DNA of 64,000 nt from Nothopassalora personata (Eukaryota; Ascomycota; Dothideomycetes; Mycosphaerellales; Mycosphaerellaceae): the NCBI GenBank assembly GCA_033816765.1, contig CM066298.1:2046001-2110000 (forward strand), read 5' to 3'. The translations under genes and the position numbers were made by a program. Under the pieces are notes generated by a model. That model did not search any database. It saw nothing but the letters and a program-made list of their open reading frames with translations, and was not told the origin of the DNA. Positions 10,247 through 21,995 of this stretch are shown in pieces. Every line of letters starts with the position of its first letter. Within the stretch, counting starts at the first letter, position 1.

Positions 10247-10857
10247 ATGTTCACCACCAATATCTTCCTCGCCGCTGTCGCAGCCTCCTCAGCCAACGCC
10301 CTCTACTTCCAATTCACCCCCTTCGTAGCCGGCGACATCCGCATTCCCTCTGAATCGCACTACATCTCCTTCACAGTCTCCAATCCCACCGCTGTCTTCG
10401 AACAGGGCGGCCCTGCGCCACGTAACTGCTCCATCAGCTGGACCAGCTCTGACGTCCCAACCTGCTGGTCCGAGTGCGAGGATAACGGATGGCCGTATTT
10501 TGCTCGCGTGACGCCGGGGTCTTGGAAGTGAGTCTTGTATGTTGAGAGGAGGGCCAGAGCGGAAGCTGATCAGGGGACAGGAGTGCGGGAGACTTCCAGC
10601 TGGATGTGCAGAGTTATCACGTCTATCGAGCACCGAGTGTGTTCAATGTTACGGCCGTGCCGGTTGTTCAGGGCGGTGAGTTTGACTGCGTTCTGTGAGG
10701 GGAGGGGAGGTGTGCTAATGTGTGGGTAGCGCTTGAGGGGTATCTGTGTTCGAGAGGTGCTCAGAGTACCGTTTGTACGTTCCAGAATGAGAGCCAGGGG
10801 TTCAATGTTACTGTGGGGACTGGTGGTGAGCCAGTTGAGCCGACGCCGCAGTGTTGA
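10247..10857 (+). CDS. Small secreted cysteine-containing protein, three exons
   Basis: Exons are 10247-10527, 10581-10675 and 10730-10857 (167 residues). Both introns (53 and 54 bp) start GTGAGT. Intron 2 has a GCTAATG branch point and ends GGGTAG; intron 1 ends GGACAG. A signal peptide is clear (MFTTNIFLAAVAASSANA). The mature protein has six cysteines, several N-x-S/T sites and ends with a cysteine (PTPQC). I do not recognise the family. It is a secreted protein of effector-like size, possibly extracellular-matrix or host-facing; that role is inference. The reading frame is kept over both junctions. Confidence 0.75.
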
Positions 10858-11502
10858 ACGTTGGAGCTTAGGATGGAGGTAACAATTGGGGCGTGATGAG
10901 CGAATAGGCGGTATGGAGGGTGTGCGCGGGGGATGCCGAGAATGCTCGTGTTGAGTAAAACAGCGAATGATACTGTCTCTACCTTTGATGCTTATTCCTG
11001 TTCCACCATGAATCAAGCTGTTATCGCAGACTTATACCTATGCTCAAGCGTTACATCACCAGATCTTCTGTTCATACGTTGGCTTGTTCCAGATGGGCAA
11101 TGACCTCTCATTGCTTGCTTGCTCGCGACGGTGACAATGTTCATAAGTTCACTGAAAACTTGCTCCGTTACCAACCATTCAAGAGTCAATGGCGCAATGG
11201 TACGGCACTACGCTGTGTACTGAAGAAACGCTACGTTGCTCCAGCTGCCACGATGTAAACAAGCATGAGTCACTATGATGCACTGGCACAGTTGTTGGAT
11301 CTTGCAAGGTTGGTATCTCCTTCTGCATCTCGAAGGTGTCTTATTGGTTACACTTCGTTCCCCTTACCCTCGAGTCATATTCAGATTCAATTTATACATC
11401 TATGCTTTTTTCATCACAACAAAATCACCCCACACATTATTCACTCCCAAACTCTCAATACACCAAAGCACCACCATTATGCATTAAACACTTTCGCCCT
11501 CT
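10858..11502. other. Convergent intergenic region
   Basis: Between the 3' ends of the secreted-protein gene (+) and the long disordered ORF (-). The right part (about 11390-11500) is AT/CA-rich and probably the 3' UTR of the minus-strand gene. No gene supported. Confidence 0.4.
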
Positions 11503-14500
11503 CTAATAACCCCCCGCCCTCGGATCCCACTCCTGCCCAGGATAACTAGCACTCCTCATAATCAACTCCTCCTCACCCACGGTAGGATCATCTCTCCGTC
11601 CACTATAGCCACTACTTGGCCTCCTTCCACCACTCTGCGGCCGCCCTCCCCGGCTCGCACCAAAAGTCCTCGGTGCCCGCACTTGCGGCGGATATGGCTG
11701 TTGCTGTTGTTGAGACTGGGCATAGTAACGATTCTGACTCGGATTCTGCTGTGGTAACGATTGCTGATTTAGTAAAGACTGTAGAAATTGTTGTTGTTGT
11801 TGGTACTGTCGACCTGCATACTGCGGATATCGTGGCTGGGGTGGTGCATAAGAACTTGGTGGGTACGGCCCATTTTCACCAGTATACTGGCTCCGTATGG
11901 CCTGCTCGTCTTCCCAGGGAACCGGTCGTGGAGGACCGAGTTGTCCCGATGGCGTGTATGGCAAGCGCTGTTGCTGTTGCTGGAGGGCTCGTGCTTGATG
12001 ATACTGCGAAACTCTTGGATGCTCGGGCTGTGGCGCGCCAGTAATGTCGTAGTCTTGCTCGACGTTGTAATTGGCGCCAAACATTAGCCTGCCGCCTTGT
12101 CGCGATCGAGGCATGTCGATGGACAATGGATTTTGTTGATCATGATACTCTTTCGCTGTACTTCGGGCCATTTCTTTGCGCAGAGATCCGACTCCCTGGT
12201 CCCGTGTTGGTCCATCGTACTGTCCTTCGTCTCGAGTCTGAATCGGTGAGACGGCACCTTTCGCACCGAATGATCTCGCCGTTTGCGGTGACATTTGCGA
12301 CACTTCCGACCTAATCGACATCTGTCTGGGCCTGTTCGGATCCATCATACGCTCCATATTCATACTCAATGAAGGCTCGCTGTACGATCCCTGCCGTTCT
12401 GGAGCGACCTGCTCTTGTATATTTGAGCTCGAGAAGTTCCTGAAGGTCGGCGGCCGATCTTCGAGACTCCCAGGTGGCGGACCGATGGGCTCGACAGGTC
12501 TATTGAAGCTCGCATCGACAGGCCTGAAGGCTTCAGGCACTCTTGCAAGAGGCTTTGGTCGTCCTGGACTATTGCCTGAGCTGTGCAGTCTTCGGAACTC
12601 TGGCAAAGGCGCTCGATTTGACTGTGATGAGCTTGGCCCATACCATCCCTCAGGTGGTGGCTGCACAGCTCCACTAGCAGCAGGCGGTGGCCCATATGAG
12701 AGCGTACGCTGCTGCTGCTCAGAGACACTGCGCATGTGCGCTCTATTCGCCATGAAGGCTGGCAAATCTTGCGTCCGCCTGGCCTCGTACGCCTCATAGC
12801 CTCTAACACTACCTGTGACGGTGCTGCTGTTGGCGGAAGGCACATTCCTGATCACTGTGCCGCTTTCTTGGCGGAAAGTCATCGGAGGCGACTGCGCTCG
12901 GAGGCCATCTTCCCTGCTCGGTGGTACGTTCTTTGTCAAACGATTCGGCTTCTTACTATCACCAGCGGAAGTGTTCGACCTGCCGAAAAGCGAGCCCAGC
13001 CGAGAGAAACGCTTCTTCTTTGGATCAGCGCTGGGCTCAGCACGCTGGACCTTACGTAATGTGTTCGGCTTCAAGGTATCTTCTGGTGCTTGTGACGGCT
13101 GCTCAGCTTGTACGACATTGCTGAGAGGAAGTGGCGCCAAGGAGCTCTCTCTGCTGGCATCCACCTTTTCGATCCTAGAAGATCGTCTCGAAGAAAGCGC
13201 CTCCCAGATGCCAGATCGTCGTCTCGTCTGCTTCTGCTCCTGTTGCTGTTGAGCAGTCCTCTGCAGCTCGGGGCTTACAGTGCCATACTCATGCACATCT
13301 TCCGAACCCATCAGCATGTCCTGGTCCGTAACCTTACTTGGGGGCACAGAACTGCCAAAAACATCACCACTCGACTGTCTGCTGTGGCGCAGCCTTTCGT
13401 ACTTCGTCGGCTGAACTTCAGCGCTGTTTCGGAACACCGGATGCTGCTGAAAGGGCGGCGTTCCAGCTGGCGGACCACTGAGCGCGCTGACATCGACCGG
13501 AATGTCGATTGGTTGCTCAGCGCTTTTCAAGGTTTGCTGCTCCTGAGGCACGCCACTGGCGTCCTTCGGCCCATGCATGTACGATAGAGGGCGTTCGCCG
13601 ACCGGTGGCAGTTGATCAGGATGGGGAAGATGAGCAAGACGCTGTGGAAAGTCACCGGGCGTGAGTCCAACAGCGGACCCTGATTGCTGAGCAGTACCAA
13701 CATGGTCACTAGCAGCGTGACTCTGTGAGGTTCTCAAAGGGCCACTGATTGATCGTGCTGGTACAGCTTGCGCAGACATGGCCGGCTGTTCCAAGATTGC
13801 TGGCCGGTCTTGCGCCCCCAAGCTCGACACAGAAGAGTGCCTCGAAGGGCTGGTCGTGTTGTGGTAGCTATCAGGCGCGCCGCCTTCCACAGAGATCTCA
13901 CTCCTGGCATCGTCATCGGTAACTTTCATCGCCGCGACAGGAACACCAGCAGCGGCCGGAGACGCAGCTGCTTCCTGAATCTCACGCTCCATCTTCTCGA
14001 TCGCTTTCTCGTGACCAGTACTCAAAGCACGACGTACACCACCACTCGGAAGCAGGTCCTTATCACCGTGAGATCCTGTCAAAGGTATCCTTCCCGTAAG
14101 AGGAGTCTCTTCCTTTGAAGATGTGTTGTCCTGGGGTTTAACTGACTTGATCGTCGCTGGGCTGGCTTGGTATTCTTCGTTTTGAGCACCGACACTGTCG
14201 TCGCTTGGTATTTTCAGCGGTGCGGGCGCCATGCTGTCCGGCCTTCCGCCGTTGAACTCCGAGTTTCGCCGCTGGCTTGGCAAAAGCTCGATGTCACTGA
14301 ATTTACGCTGATGTTGCGCTGGTCGCGGCGATCCGCTTGCTGCAGCAATGACTCCGCCGAGACCAGTATACTTTCGAGATCGAATAGCCAGCGGGCCATC
14401 CTCTTCTTTGTCGCTGGGATAATCTGTGCCTTCGTACAAGTCATGCACTGACTCTTGCGCTACGCTGGACTTCGCAGATCCTTCCACCTGAGACTTCACG

Positions 14501-16236
14501 TCCGCTTCGCGTGCTATCGCGGCCTGATCGCTGGTTGGTGCTGCGTTCGGCTCGGCGCTGCCAGACCTGTGCTCACCAGGCTGACTAGTTCGACCAGACC
14601 TCTCTTTATCCCGCCTGTCCGCACTGGGAACAGGAAACAGTTCTCCACCAAATTCGCCGCTCTGTCTCCTTATGAACGGCGCAGCACTGCTTCGTCTCTT
14701 TGCGACCTCAAGTGAAGCTCTCCTATCGCCGTCAAAAGTTGTCGTAGTAGGCGCGGGACTAGGCAAAACACCCAGCCTTCTTGGACTCTCTGCTTTCTCC
14801 TTCATCGGCGTCTTAGGTGGAATTATGGCATCAGGTTCATTCCACGCTTCCGTACGATATGGCGATGCCATCGACATCATCCCAGAGGTTGCAGGCGATC
14901 GTGCTTTGGGACCAGGCCGACACTCCTCCCACTTATTAATTCTGCGCTCTGCACTGCGCACATCGACGACCGAAAAGCCCGACTGAGCACGTTCACAATC
15001 GCCCAGGCCCGGTCTCACTGCTATGTCAGAGAAGTTATTGAGCGCGAAATCAGCAGTGGCGGTGGCATCTGGTGCGACCTGATCTTCATCCCTAGGTGCG
15101 ACGAGGTCTGGGGTGAAAAGAACGAGACTGGCTGGCCGGCTGCGATGAGATCGTATGGAAGACTGACTCATCGATCTGGCTTTGTTCTTCAGCCGTCCGA
15201 AGGCCTGGCTGAGTGGCCTTCCGCTTGCGCCGGTGCGAGTGCTGGATGGTGTCTGCGAGCGATCTCTCTTCCGGAATGGGCTCGATCGCGAGGTTTGCCT
15301 TGACAGCGAATGGGGCGCGGGCGACTTGAGGCCTGCTGACAAGGTGGTAGGTATCGCCGGCGATTCGAGCGTGGGTGCCATGGCGGAGCTAGCGGTGCCG
15401 AAAGCTTCAAACTCTGCTGCAGCCATCCTAGCGGGAGCCAAGTCCGGACTTCGGGTTCTCTTCAACGCGAGAGGTGCAGCCTCCTGCAGAAGCAAGTTCT
15501 TGCCTGCGTCGGGATCGTGCATAGGCGCAGGTGCATGGATGGAGCCGTCTGGGACAGTCTCAAGATCAAGCCCCTCGCCAACGTTCGCAGGTGACAGACT
15601 TCCTGCGACAATATCCTGGCTCCTCTCTTCATCAGGCTGCTTCGTCACTGTGGAAGTAGACGCAGTCACAACATCACTCGCGACCTGCTCCTGTTCAGCA
15701 CTTACAAAGCTTTGTTCTCTTGATTCATCGTGCACCTCTAGATCGTGCATTGGCGTATCTCGACTTCGGCCCTGAGTCGTGGTAGTCGGCTCAGTGTTAT
15801 TGACTTCCATATCGACTGGATCATGTTTCGTGGTGCCGATGCCAGTCATGGCCGTGGGCAATGCCGAAGCAAGACCAGATATCAAAGCAATCTCGGGAGG
15901 AGCGGCTTGCTTGTCGAAGCTTAAGGCAGGTCGCTTGTTTGCCGCTGGCGCTGGCGATGAGGCATTTGCGTCGCTTGCAGTGATGTTCGAGATAGCCTCA
16001 ATGACAGGCTGTGGCTCAAACTTACGGACTGATCCCGTGGTGTCCTTGCCTGTAATGCGATCGGCGGCATTGACTTCCTCGTGCACATTCGCTGAAGCGG
16101 GAACAACATTGTTATACACTGCGTCAGTTGGCCCGCCCGGTATGACAGCGGATGTTGATTCGATTGACTGGATTGTTTGAGTGTTGAGAGGAGACGACTG
16201 AGCAGGAGTGCTCGACTTGACAAAGGGCGAAGAGAC
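11503..16236 (-). CDS. Very long, disordered Ser/Pro/Gln-rich protein; probably the 3' exon of the gene at 16573-21000
   Basis: About 1,577 codons open without interruption, ending in RAGGY and a TAG at 11503. The product is mostly low-complexity. Around the middle there is a basic conserved-looking block (KKKRFSRLGSLFGRS) and a stretch DLPAFMANRAHMRSVSEQ. The C-terminus is Gln/Pro/Tyr/Arg-rich with poly-Q runs. There is no good ATG at its 5' end: the frame starts right after a GGTGCAG acceptor. It therefore looks like an exon rather than a whole gene, continuing from the ORF upstream (see findings). A role as a cytoskeleton- or polarity-type scaffold is possible, but I cannot identify the family. 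Confidence 0.7.
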   Translation of the reverse strand, partial: VSSPFVKSSTPAQSSPLNTQTIQSIESTSAVIPGGPTDAVYNNVVPASANVHEEVNAADRITGKDTTGSVRKFEPQPVIEAISNITASDANASSPAPAANKRPALSFDKQAAPPEIALISGLASALPTAMTGIGTTKHDPVDMEVNNTEPTTTTQGRSRDTPMHDLEVHDESREQSFVSAEQEQVASDVVTASTSTVTKQPDEERSQDIVAGSLSPANVGEGLDLETVPDGSIHAPAPMHDPDAGKNLLLQEAAPLALKRTRSPDLAPARMAAAEFEAFGTASSAMAPTLESPAIPTTLSAGLKSPAPHSLSRQTSRSSPFRKRDRSQTPSSTRTGASGRPLSQAFGRLKNKARSMSQSSIRSHRSRPASLVLFTPDLVAPRDEDQVAPDATATADFALNNFSDIAVRPGLGDCERAQSGFSVVDVRSAERRINKWEECRPGPKARSPATSGMMSMASPYRTEAWNEPDAIIPPKTPMKEKAESPRRLGVLPSPAPTTTTFDGDRRASLEVAKRRSSAAPFIRRQSGEFGGELFPVPSADRRDKERSGRTSQPGEHRSGSAEPNAAPTSDQAAIAREADVKSQVEGSAKSSVAQESVHDLYEGTDYPSDKEEDGPLAIRSRKYTGLGGVIAAASGSPRPAQHQRKFSDIELLPSQRRNSEFNGGRPDSMAPAPLKIPSDDSVGAQNEEYQASPATIKSVKPQDNTSSKEETPLTGRIPLTGSHGDKDLLPSGGVRRALSTGHEKAIEKMEREIQEAAASPAAAGVPVAAMKVTDDDARSEISVEGGAPDSYHNTTSPSRHSSVSSLGAQDRPAILEQPAMSAQAVPARSISGPLRTSQSHAASDHVGTAQQSGSAVGLTPGDFPQRLAHLPHPDQLPPVGERPLSYMHGPKDASGVPQEQQTLKSAEQPIDIPVDVSALSGPPAGTPPFQQHPVFRNSAEVQPTKYERLRHSRQSSGDVFGSSVPPSKVTDQDMLMGSEDVHEYGTVSPELQRTAQQQQEQKQTRRRSGIWEALSSRRSSRIEKVDASRESSLAPLPLSNVVQAEQPSQAPEDTLKPNTLRKVQRAEPSADPKKKRFSRLGSLFGRSNTSAGDSKKPNRLTKNVPPSREDGLRAQSPPMTFRQESGTVIRNVPSANSSTVTGSVRGYEAYEARRTQDLPAFMANRAHMRSVSEQQQRTLSYGPPPAASGAVQPPPEGWYGPSSSQSNRAPLPEFRRLHSSGNSPGRPKPLARVPEAFRPVDASFNRPVEPIGPPPGSLEDRPPTFRNFSSSNIQEQVAPERQGSYSEPSLSMNMERMMDPNRPRQMSIRSEVSQMSPQTARSFGAKGAVSPIQTRDEGQYDGPTRDQGVGSLRKEMARSTAKEYHDQQNPLSIDMPRSRQGGRLMFGANYNVEQDYDITGAPQPEHPRVSQYHQARALQQQQQRLPYTPSGQLGPPRPVPWEDEQAIRSQYTGENGPYPPSSYAPPQPRYPQYAGRQYQQQQQFLQSLLNQQSLPQQNPSQNRYYAQSQQQQQPYPPQVRAPRTFGASRGGRPQSGGRRPSSGYSGRRDDPTVGEEELIMRSASYPGQEWDPRAGGY

Positions 16237-16572
16237 CTGCACCTACCATAAGCTTGCGTCCTGCATTTTTGACTCGTGCGGACATGTAACGTGATCAGTG
16301 TAGGAAAGAGTAGTGATGGGTGAACGGGGAAAATGTTGCGCCAGGCCAAGGAAGACATTATGCTCAATTATGATATACAGGGATGTGAAAAAGATAGGCA
16401 TGTCGTAACACCGTAGGGGAAGTCCCGCCAGTACGCCTTCGCTCAGGTGCATGTATCCAGCACGCATTCAACCCTGAAGCAGTTTCAGCCAGAGCCAAAA
16501 TGCCTTCACTTTGAGTGATGTGTGACGCGTATGGATGTGCTGGGTGTGCATGAGGAAGGGAGCAGATCATAC

Positions 16573-19500
16573 CTCGTTCTTGCCGCCTCGGACACTGCCG
16601 CTCCCACTCGCAAGTATGCTCTTTGACTTGTTGAACCAGCTCTTCGCGCCTTGGCTAGCCTTGCCACCGAGCACGTTAGCGTTCTTCATGAACTCTTTGC
16701 CTTTAGCCTTGACTTCTTCCATATCGACGCCTTTGCCGTCTCCCAATGTGCTCCTTGTATGCTTGTTCTCGACTGTGCTAGTGCCGTCCGTACTGCCTGC
16801 AGAAGTGGATCGGTGTGCATCACTACCCGCAAATTGTTTCTTGAAGTTCGCCAAGCTTGGACTGGCTTTATGTCCGCGCTTGGACGTGTTCGTGCCAGAG
16901 GTCTGAATCGCTGGAGGTTTGAAGCCAGTGTGCGATGTAGACAAGTTCGCATACTCTGGGTGGGTCTCAAGCATTCTGCTGAGCCAGTCATGGAGACCGG
17001 TGTTCATGCTGGCGAATGTATCTCGTGTCTCGTTGTACGTCGCAATGCGCTCTTCAGGCGTCTTCATAGCAAGGATGTTCCTGAAAGGTGGAATCGGTGC
17101 ACTCGGCCGTGAGGTTGAAGAGGAATCCGGGCCCGGGGCCATCGAAGAAGCAATCTTGTGTGTCTTTTGAGCAGCATGGGGAATTTCGCTGCCGCTCGTG
17201 TCATCGTAAGCGCCAGCATAGTATGAAGGCAGGTATCGCGATGCAGGCTCATCGTCTGAGATGGGTGATGGTGCCAGATCCTGGATCGAGCGATTGGTCT
17301 CACTCGGCTGCAGATTAGTGTCCGGCGATAGAACCTCCTGACTTCTCGTGATCGGAGACACAAGACTGTCATTGGTACCCACAGGCGCAAGAGACTGCGT
17401 GAGATCGTGCTCGGCTGCCGATGGCTCTTTGAGCACTGGGAGGTCATCGCCGACAGGAGAGTCGATGTTGTCTTCAGGGTTCATGACATGCAAGGCTTTG
17501 TCGCGAGGACGCTCGTACGCCATTATCGGCTTGATCTCAGGGCTGCGAGGCTCTGGCTCAGGTGTGGCTTTGTTGCTTGGCAAGAAGGCGACATCCTTGT
17601 TCTCCCAGCTGAACCTCGTGTCCAGGAAGCCAGGGCGAGTAGAGCTGGCCTCGGCAGCTGGATGGGGCGCGGTACTTTGCTCGATCCTGCGCGCGTTGCT
17701 CGGCGCATCGAGGGCATCTTGCGTGCGTTCAGCATCCTTAATGATGCTCTCCCGCTTGACCTCGTCCTTTTCGATAGGGTCCAAGCTGCGTACGATCTCG
17801 TGGCGCAGGCGATCACTGTCCATGTCGTTAGCGCCAGTGTCAGTCGACAGTTTTGGCAGGACGGCAGGTCTTTGCGGAGATAAAAGAGCTTGCTGCTTCT
17901 CGGGTGACGCCTCCCGCGACTGGAATTTGAGTGGCGCGACGGAATTGAAGTATTCCCCACCACCACCACCACCACCGCCGCCGCCAGCAGCGGCATGAGA
18001 TCCAGGCACGGTCAGCCTGGGCGTGTCTACTGCAGGCGGTGTAGGTGCGTCAGAAGACGCCACACTTGTTGGTGCATCCGTGCTTTCGCTGTCAAGGCGC
18101 ATAAGATGTGGCAGGTCGAAAACTGCGCCGGTAGGTGCTCTGGCTTGGGTCTCTGGTTGGTTGACCGGAGCTGCAGGTGCCGCAGACGCGAAGTCGCGAG
18201 TTTGATGACCCACGCCGTACTGCGAGATGAACGACGATCCCAGCTGATCGCCGTGCTGTTTAAGTGTGGCGAACGCTGCGGGTTGGGGTTCGGGTTGATG
18301 GTGCCTTGTTGGCGACAGGTCAACCATCTCATCAGATGTGGCTCGTTGCAACGTAGGGACAGCGTCCGATGCAGGCATAGAAGGTAGCTCTTGGAGTTGA
18401 TGCTTCTTTGTTGCTGGTGTCAAGTCGATGTTGTCATCCGAGGTTGCACGGTCCAGACCCTGGGGTATGGTTGGCGTAAGTGGTGAAGTCTCGTGCATGG
18501 CCCTGGCATCTTGCGTTGGCGGAAGTGTCTCGACCGAGGGTGTCGAAGCAGCACTGATCCACCCGCCAGGCAGATCTGGTCGGAACGATTCTTCACGTCC
18601 GAGTTCAGGCCGATGTGGCTCAGGCGCCGCCAACCCCACGGACTCCCTCGTATCCTGATCAGCTACCGGGCTCTCAATGGCTAGAGCCGATTGTGACGTT
18701 CCTTGTCGCTTCAGCCTTGGCGCATCACCACTGAATCGGCTCCAGCTTGAGTTGTTCGATCTTATTGATGCCGCTGAGTTGCGCCTAGATTGTTCGTGGA
18801 TCTGGTGGAATTTGTCTGCAATCTCACGCACACGACTGCGACTCTTGGCTGGACTATCTGGGCGGCCACCATGCATAGGGGTGCCAGTCAGTGGTGATCC
18901 TAGGTTAGCATTGGGCGAGTAGGGAGACGTAGGTCTGGATGTGCCAGAATGGGTCTCGAGGAACAGCGTCTGGCTGTGTCTCTGCGCCTCTGCTATCGCT
19001 GGTGAAGCAACATCTTTGTCGGATGAAGAATTGACGGTCGCTGCAAGATCAGCTTCGCGCTCGCTGTAGTTGGTGCCGCTCCTGCCTCGAGTGACGGTAG
19101 GAAGTGGTTGGTGCACGGCTGGTTCGCCAAAGTCTCTTAGGTCGTTGAGCTCACTGGCCGGCGTTTCGACAGGCTGGAGATGAGCATCCGGTATTTCTGC
19201 AGCTTGATCCTCGACGTCGGGCATGTCACCGTCCGTTACAGGAACCGCGGACATTGGGGCGCTCAGCCGCTTGTCCGCAGTCGTCTCGAGCTCAGGTGTT
19301 CGTCCTGGTGATGTGCCGGTGCTTGGCGGATCCAGACTTCGGCGATAACCAGGTTCGAAGCCCGATGGATGCTCATCACTTGCGCTTCTGCTGTGAGCTC
19401 CTGGCGATGGCTTACGAGAGATCCTATGTTGGCCTTGGAGTCCAGATCCGGGTCTTGATGCAGTGGGCGTGTTGGCGGAAGATGGTTCTTCAGAGATTGG

Positions 19501-21000
19501 TGGTACGGACTCCTCCATACGTTGCTGCTGCTGAAATTTTGCAGTGGCTGCAGAGGGCACTCTGCTCATGATCGGACTGATGCCGGCGGTCGAGCTTGTG
19601 TCACTTCTGTTGATGCCAGCACTAGCGTGTCCTTCTGAGTTGTCTCGCGAAAGTGGCGTGGCTTCATGGCGATCAAATGCCTGGTGCACCGCTGATCGGA
19701 AGCCTGCTGATGGCTGGTGCTGCAGGCCTCCTGCGGTCTGGTTGGCCATTTCTTCGACAGGAACATTGTGCTGCCGCTCTACTGCGATCTGCGCTGCCGG
19801 GTCGCTTCCATGAGGTGCTCGCGCGGTCGTCGGCGTGCTCTGCAGCGAACTGAAAGTAGTCTGCGAGCCAGACAACCCAGCTGTGTTGACTGATGTGATT
19901 GTCGCATCGGACCGACCGGGTTCGTTCTCTCGGGTGTAGGGAGCTTGCCTGGACCTGTCTTCAGACCCGCCTTGAAGTATGCGAGCAAAGTCATCTCCAA
20001 AGCCAGAGACAGGCGCCAATTGAGGTAGTGTTGGGCTCGTGTCGCGATGCTCACGAGCAGCCAGGGTGGGCCTACCCGCCTGAGCTGCACCTGTATGAAG
20101 AATTGGCAGCTGATCTCTGGATAGTGAGCCCTGCGCATCGATACTACCAGGCTGCCTGCTCTCTGTGTCCACACTCGGCACTTGACTGTCCATGAACCTC
20201 CTCGACTCGCGACTTTCAGCAACAGGTTCGAGTGAGGATCCCTGATGTGGGGCCGTCTCCTGGTTCAAGGCATCGACCGATGGCCTGCCACCGTCTTCAG
20301 CCTCAGATGCCCTCCGCCCAGCTATCTGCTTGTAGATGTCGCTGGGTCTGATGATTGGCAGAGGCTTGTCGGGATTGTTCGCGTCAGCTGACTCCGGTGA
20401 CTTTGTGACGCTCTCCGCCATGGCTCTCGCCTCAGCGGCCTGTGCTGCGGCCTCTGCTGTAGCACCTCGCATGCTGCTCTTTCTAGGAGGGAACCACTCG
20501 TTCGGTGTGGGAGAGGCATGTTGCACTGGCGGTACATTCTTCCTCATCGACAGTGGTGGTGGCACTTGCTCCGGATTGGTGAAGTCGCGCGGTCTGCTTC
20601 TGCTTCGCGGAATGTCATTGCTGCCACGTCCTCCGCTGGCCGCGCTTCGAGGTCCCGCTCCATGATCGTGCGAAGGTCGGCGCTGCTCTTCGTATGCGGG
20701 GAAGGGTGAAGCAGATTGAGATGCAGCGGGCGCGCTGAACTGTCGCGCCTCGTCGCCTCGTTCGAAGCTGTTTGTCCGGTCTCGTGGGCGTCCTTGCTGG
20801 TATGGTGCTTGCGACTGTGGTGGTGGCGTTGGTGGCCGAGGGTCATCGTAGCCGTAGTATTCATCATCGTATCCGCCCCATTCGTCACCTTCGTAGTCAT
20901 ATGTCGGGGCCTTCACCCACTTTTGTGTCTTATGCCGCTGCGGATTGCTCTTGAACGAGACTGGCCCGCCCGGATTGTTTGGCTGCTGCGTGTGCGACAT
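16573..21000 (-). CDS. Very long disordered protein, N-terminal exon
   Basis: The ATG at 21000 opens 1,476 codons. The N-terminus has a distinctive block, KTQKWVKAPTYDYEGDEW followed by a Tyr/Asp-rich stretch. Most of the rest is Ser/Pro/Glu-rich disorder with a poly-glycine run (near 17957-17995). A conserved-looking segment near the end reads PEERIATYNETRDTFASMN then LHDWLSRMLE, and the tail KGKEFMKNANVLGGKASQGA looks amphipathic. Translation would stop at TGA 16567, but that stop lies inside a good donor (GAG|GTATGA at 16572). I prefer a splice here, joining in phase 0 to 16236. Function unknown. Confidence 0.75.
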
Positions 21001-21995
21001 GGTATCTGGTGGCTGTCGCCGCGAGGGCTACCGCTGCCACACTGTGTTGTAGCTATATGGGTGGCAGCATCATCTGGGCAGGTGTCGTGCGCGGTCGTGT
21101 CTCTCCCGGCGCAGTGCAGTCTGTTGTATGCAGACCACGTAAGGCGAAGGCGAAGGCGACGCTAGTCCCCAAGACCCAGTCGTTTCGTGTCCGCCGCGGG
21201 CTTCGTCGACGACAGCCAGCTGCGTCGATTATGCGATAGGGCGTGAATGTGACAGCTAATTAAGAATTAGAGGATGAGGTTCAGCAGTGGGAGGAGGAAT
21301 GGTAGAGTGATTCTAGTTAGAATGGTCTGTCTACTCACGATCCGGTTTGATGTCATGGATCCTCCTCCTTGCGTGGCCGATGACCATATGTGCCGCACAG
21401 TCCCATCAAAGCCCACTGTTGTTTAGGTGATGTGAATGAATATTCGATGAGCACTACCTAAGTTTAGTCGGGTGGGAGATGGGGAAGACTTCCATGGGCG
21501 AACTACGAACTCCGGTATTTCCAAATAGAATAGTTCTACACAGCCACTGCACACCTGGCTACCCCCACGCACATATTGTTACACTGCTATCGGTTCACGT
21601 CTTTGCTCCTGTTTCACCTTGACCTACGCTCAGCCTCGATTTCGTGGTCGTCATCCGGTGTCTGGATCTCTTTGTCGCCGTGAGCATCGAGTGCGTACCT
21701 GGTGAAAGCGTGTTCTGGAGTAAGGCCTTAAATAAATAGAAACCGCCTCCGACGCGCTCGGGGAGGCACTCGCAGGCTGATAGTAGAGAACACCTTGCGC
21801 GAACGTGATACTCGCGGGACTCATCTCCTACCATTGGATCTTTGACGTACAGTACGGAGAAAGTCGTGTCGTGTCACCAGCATTTCCGCGAAGCCACGAG
21901 ACGTTCGTTTAGAACTGGCCTGGCCACCCCGAGACAACCATTATTGATCATCTTCTTCACAACTCCGCCCTACCACTTCCCCGCGACTCGCGCAC
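21001..21995. other. Divergent promoter region, nothing else clear
   Basis: Between the start of the long minus-strand gene and the start of SED5. Short ORFs without motifs only. Confidence 0.4.

Noticed and set aside
17950..17997. Repeated ccacca/ccgccg tract, checked as a possible CRISPR or regulatory repeat
   Set aside because: It is a codon repeat encoding poly-glycine in the long minus-strand ORF; no spacers.
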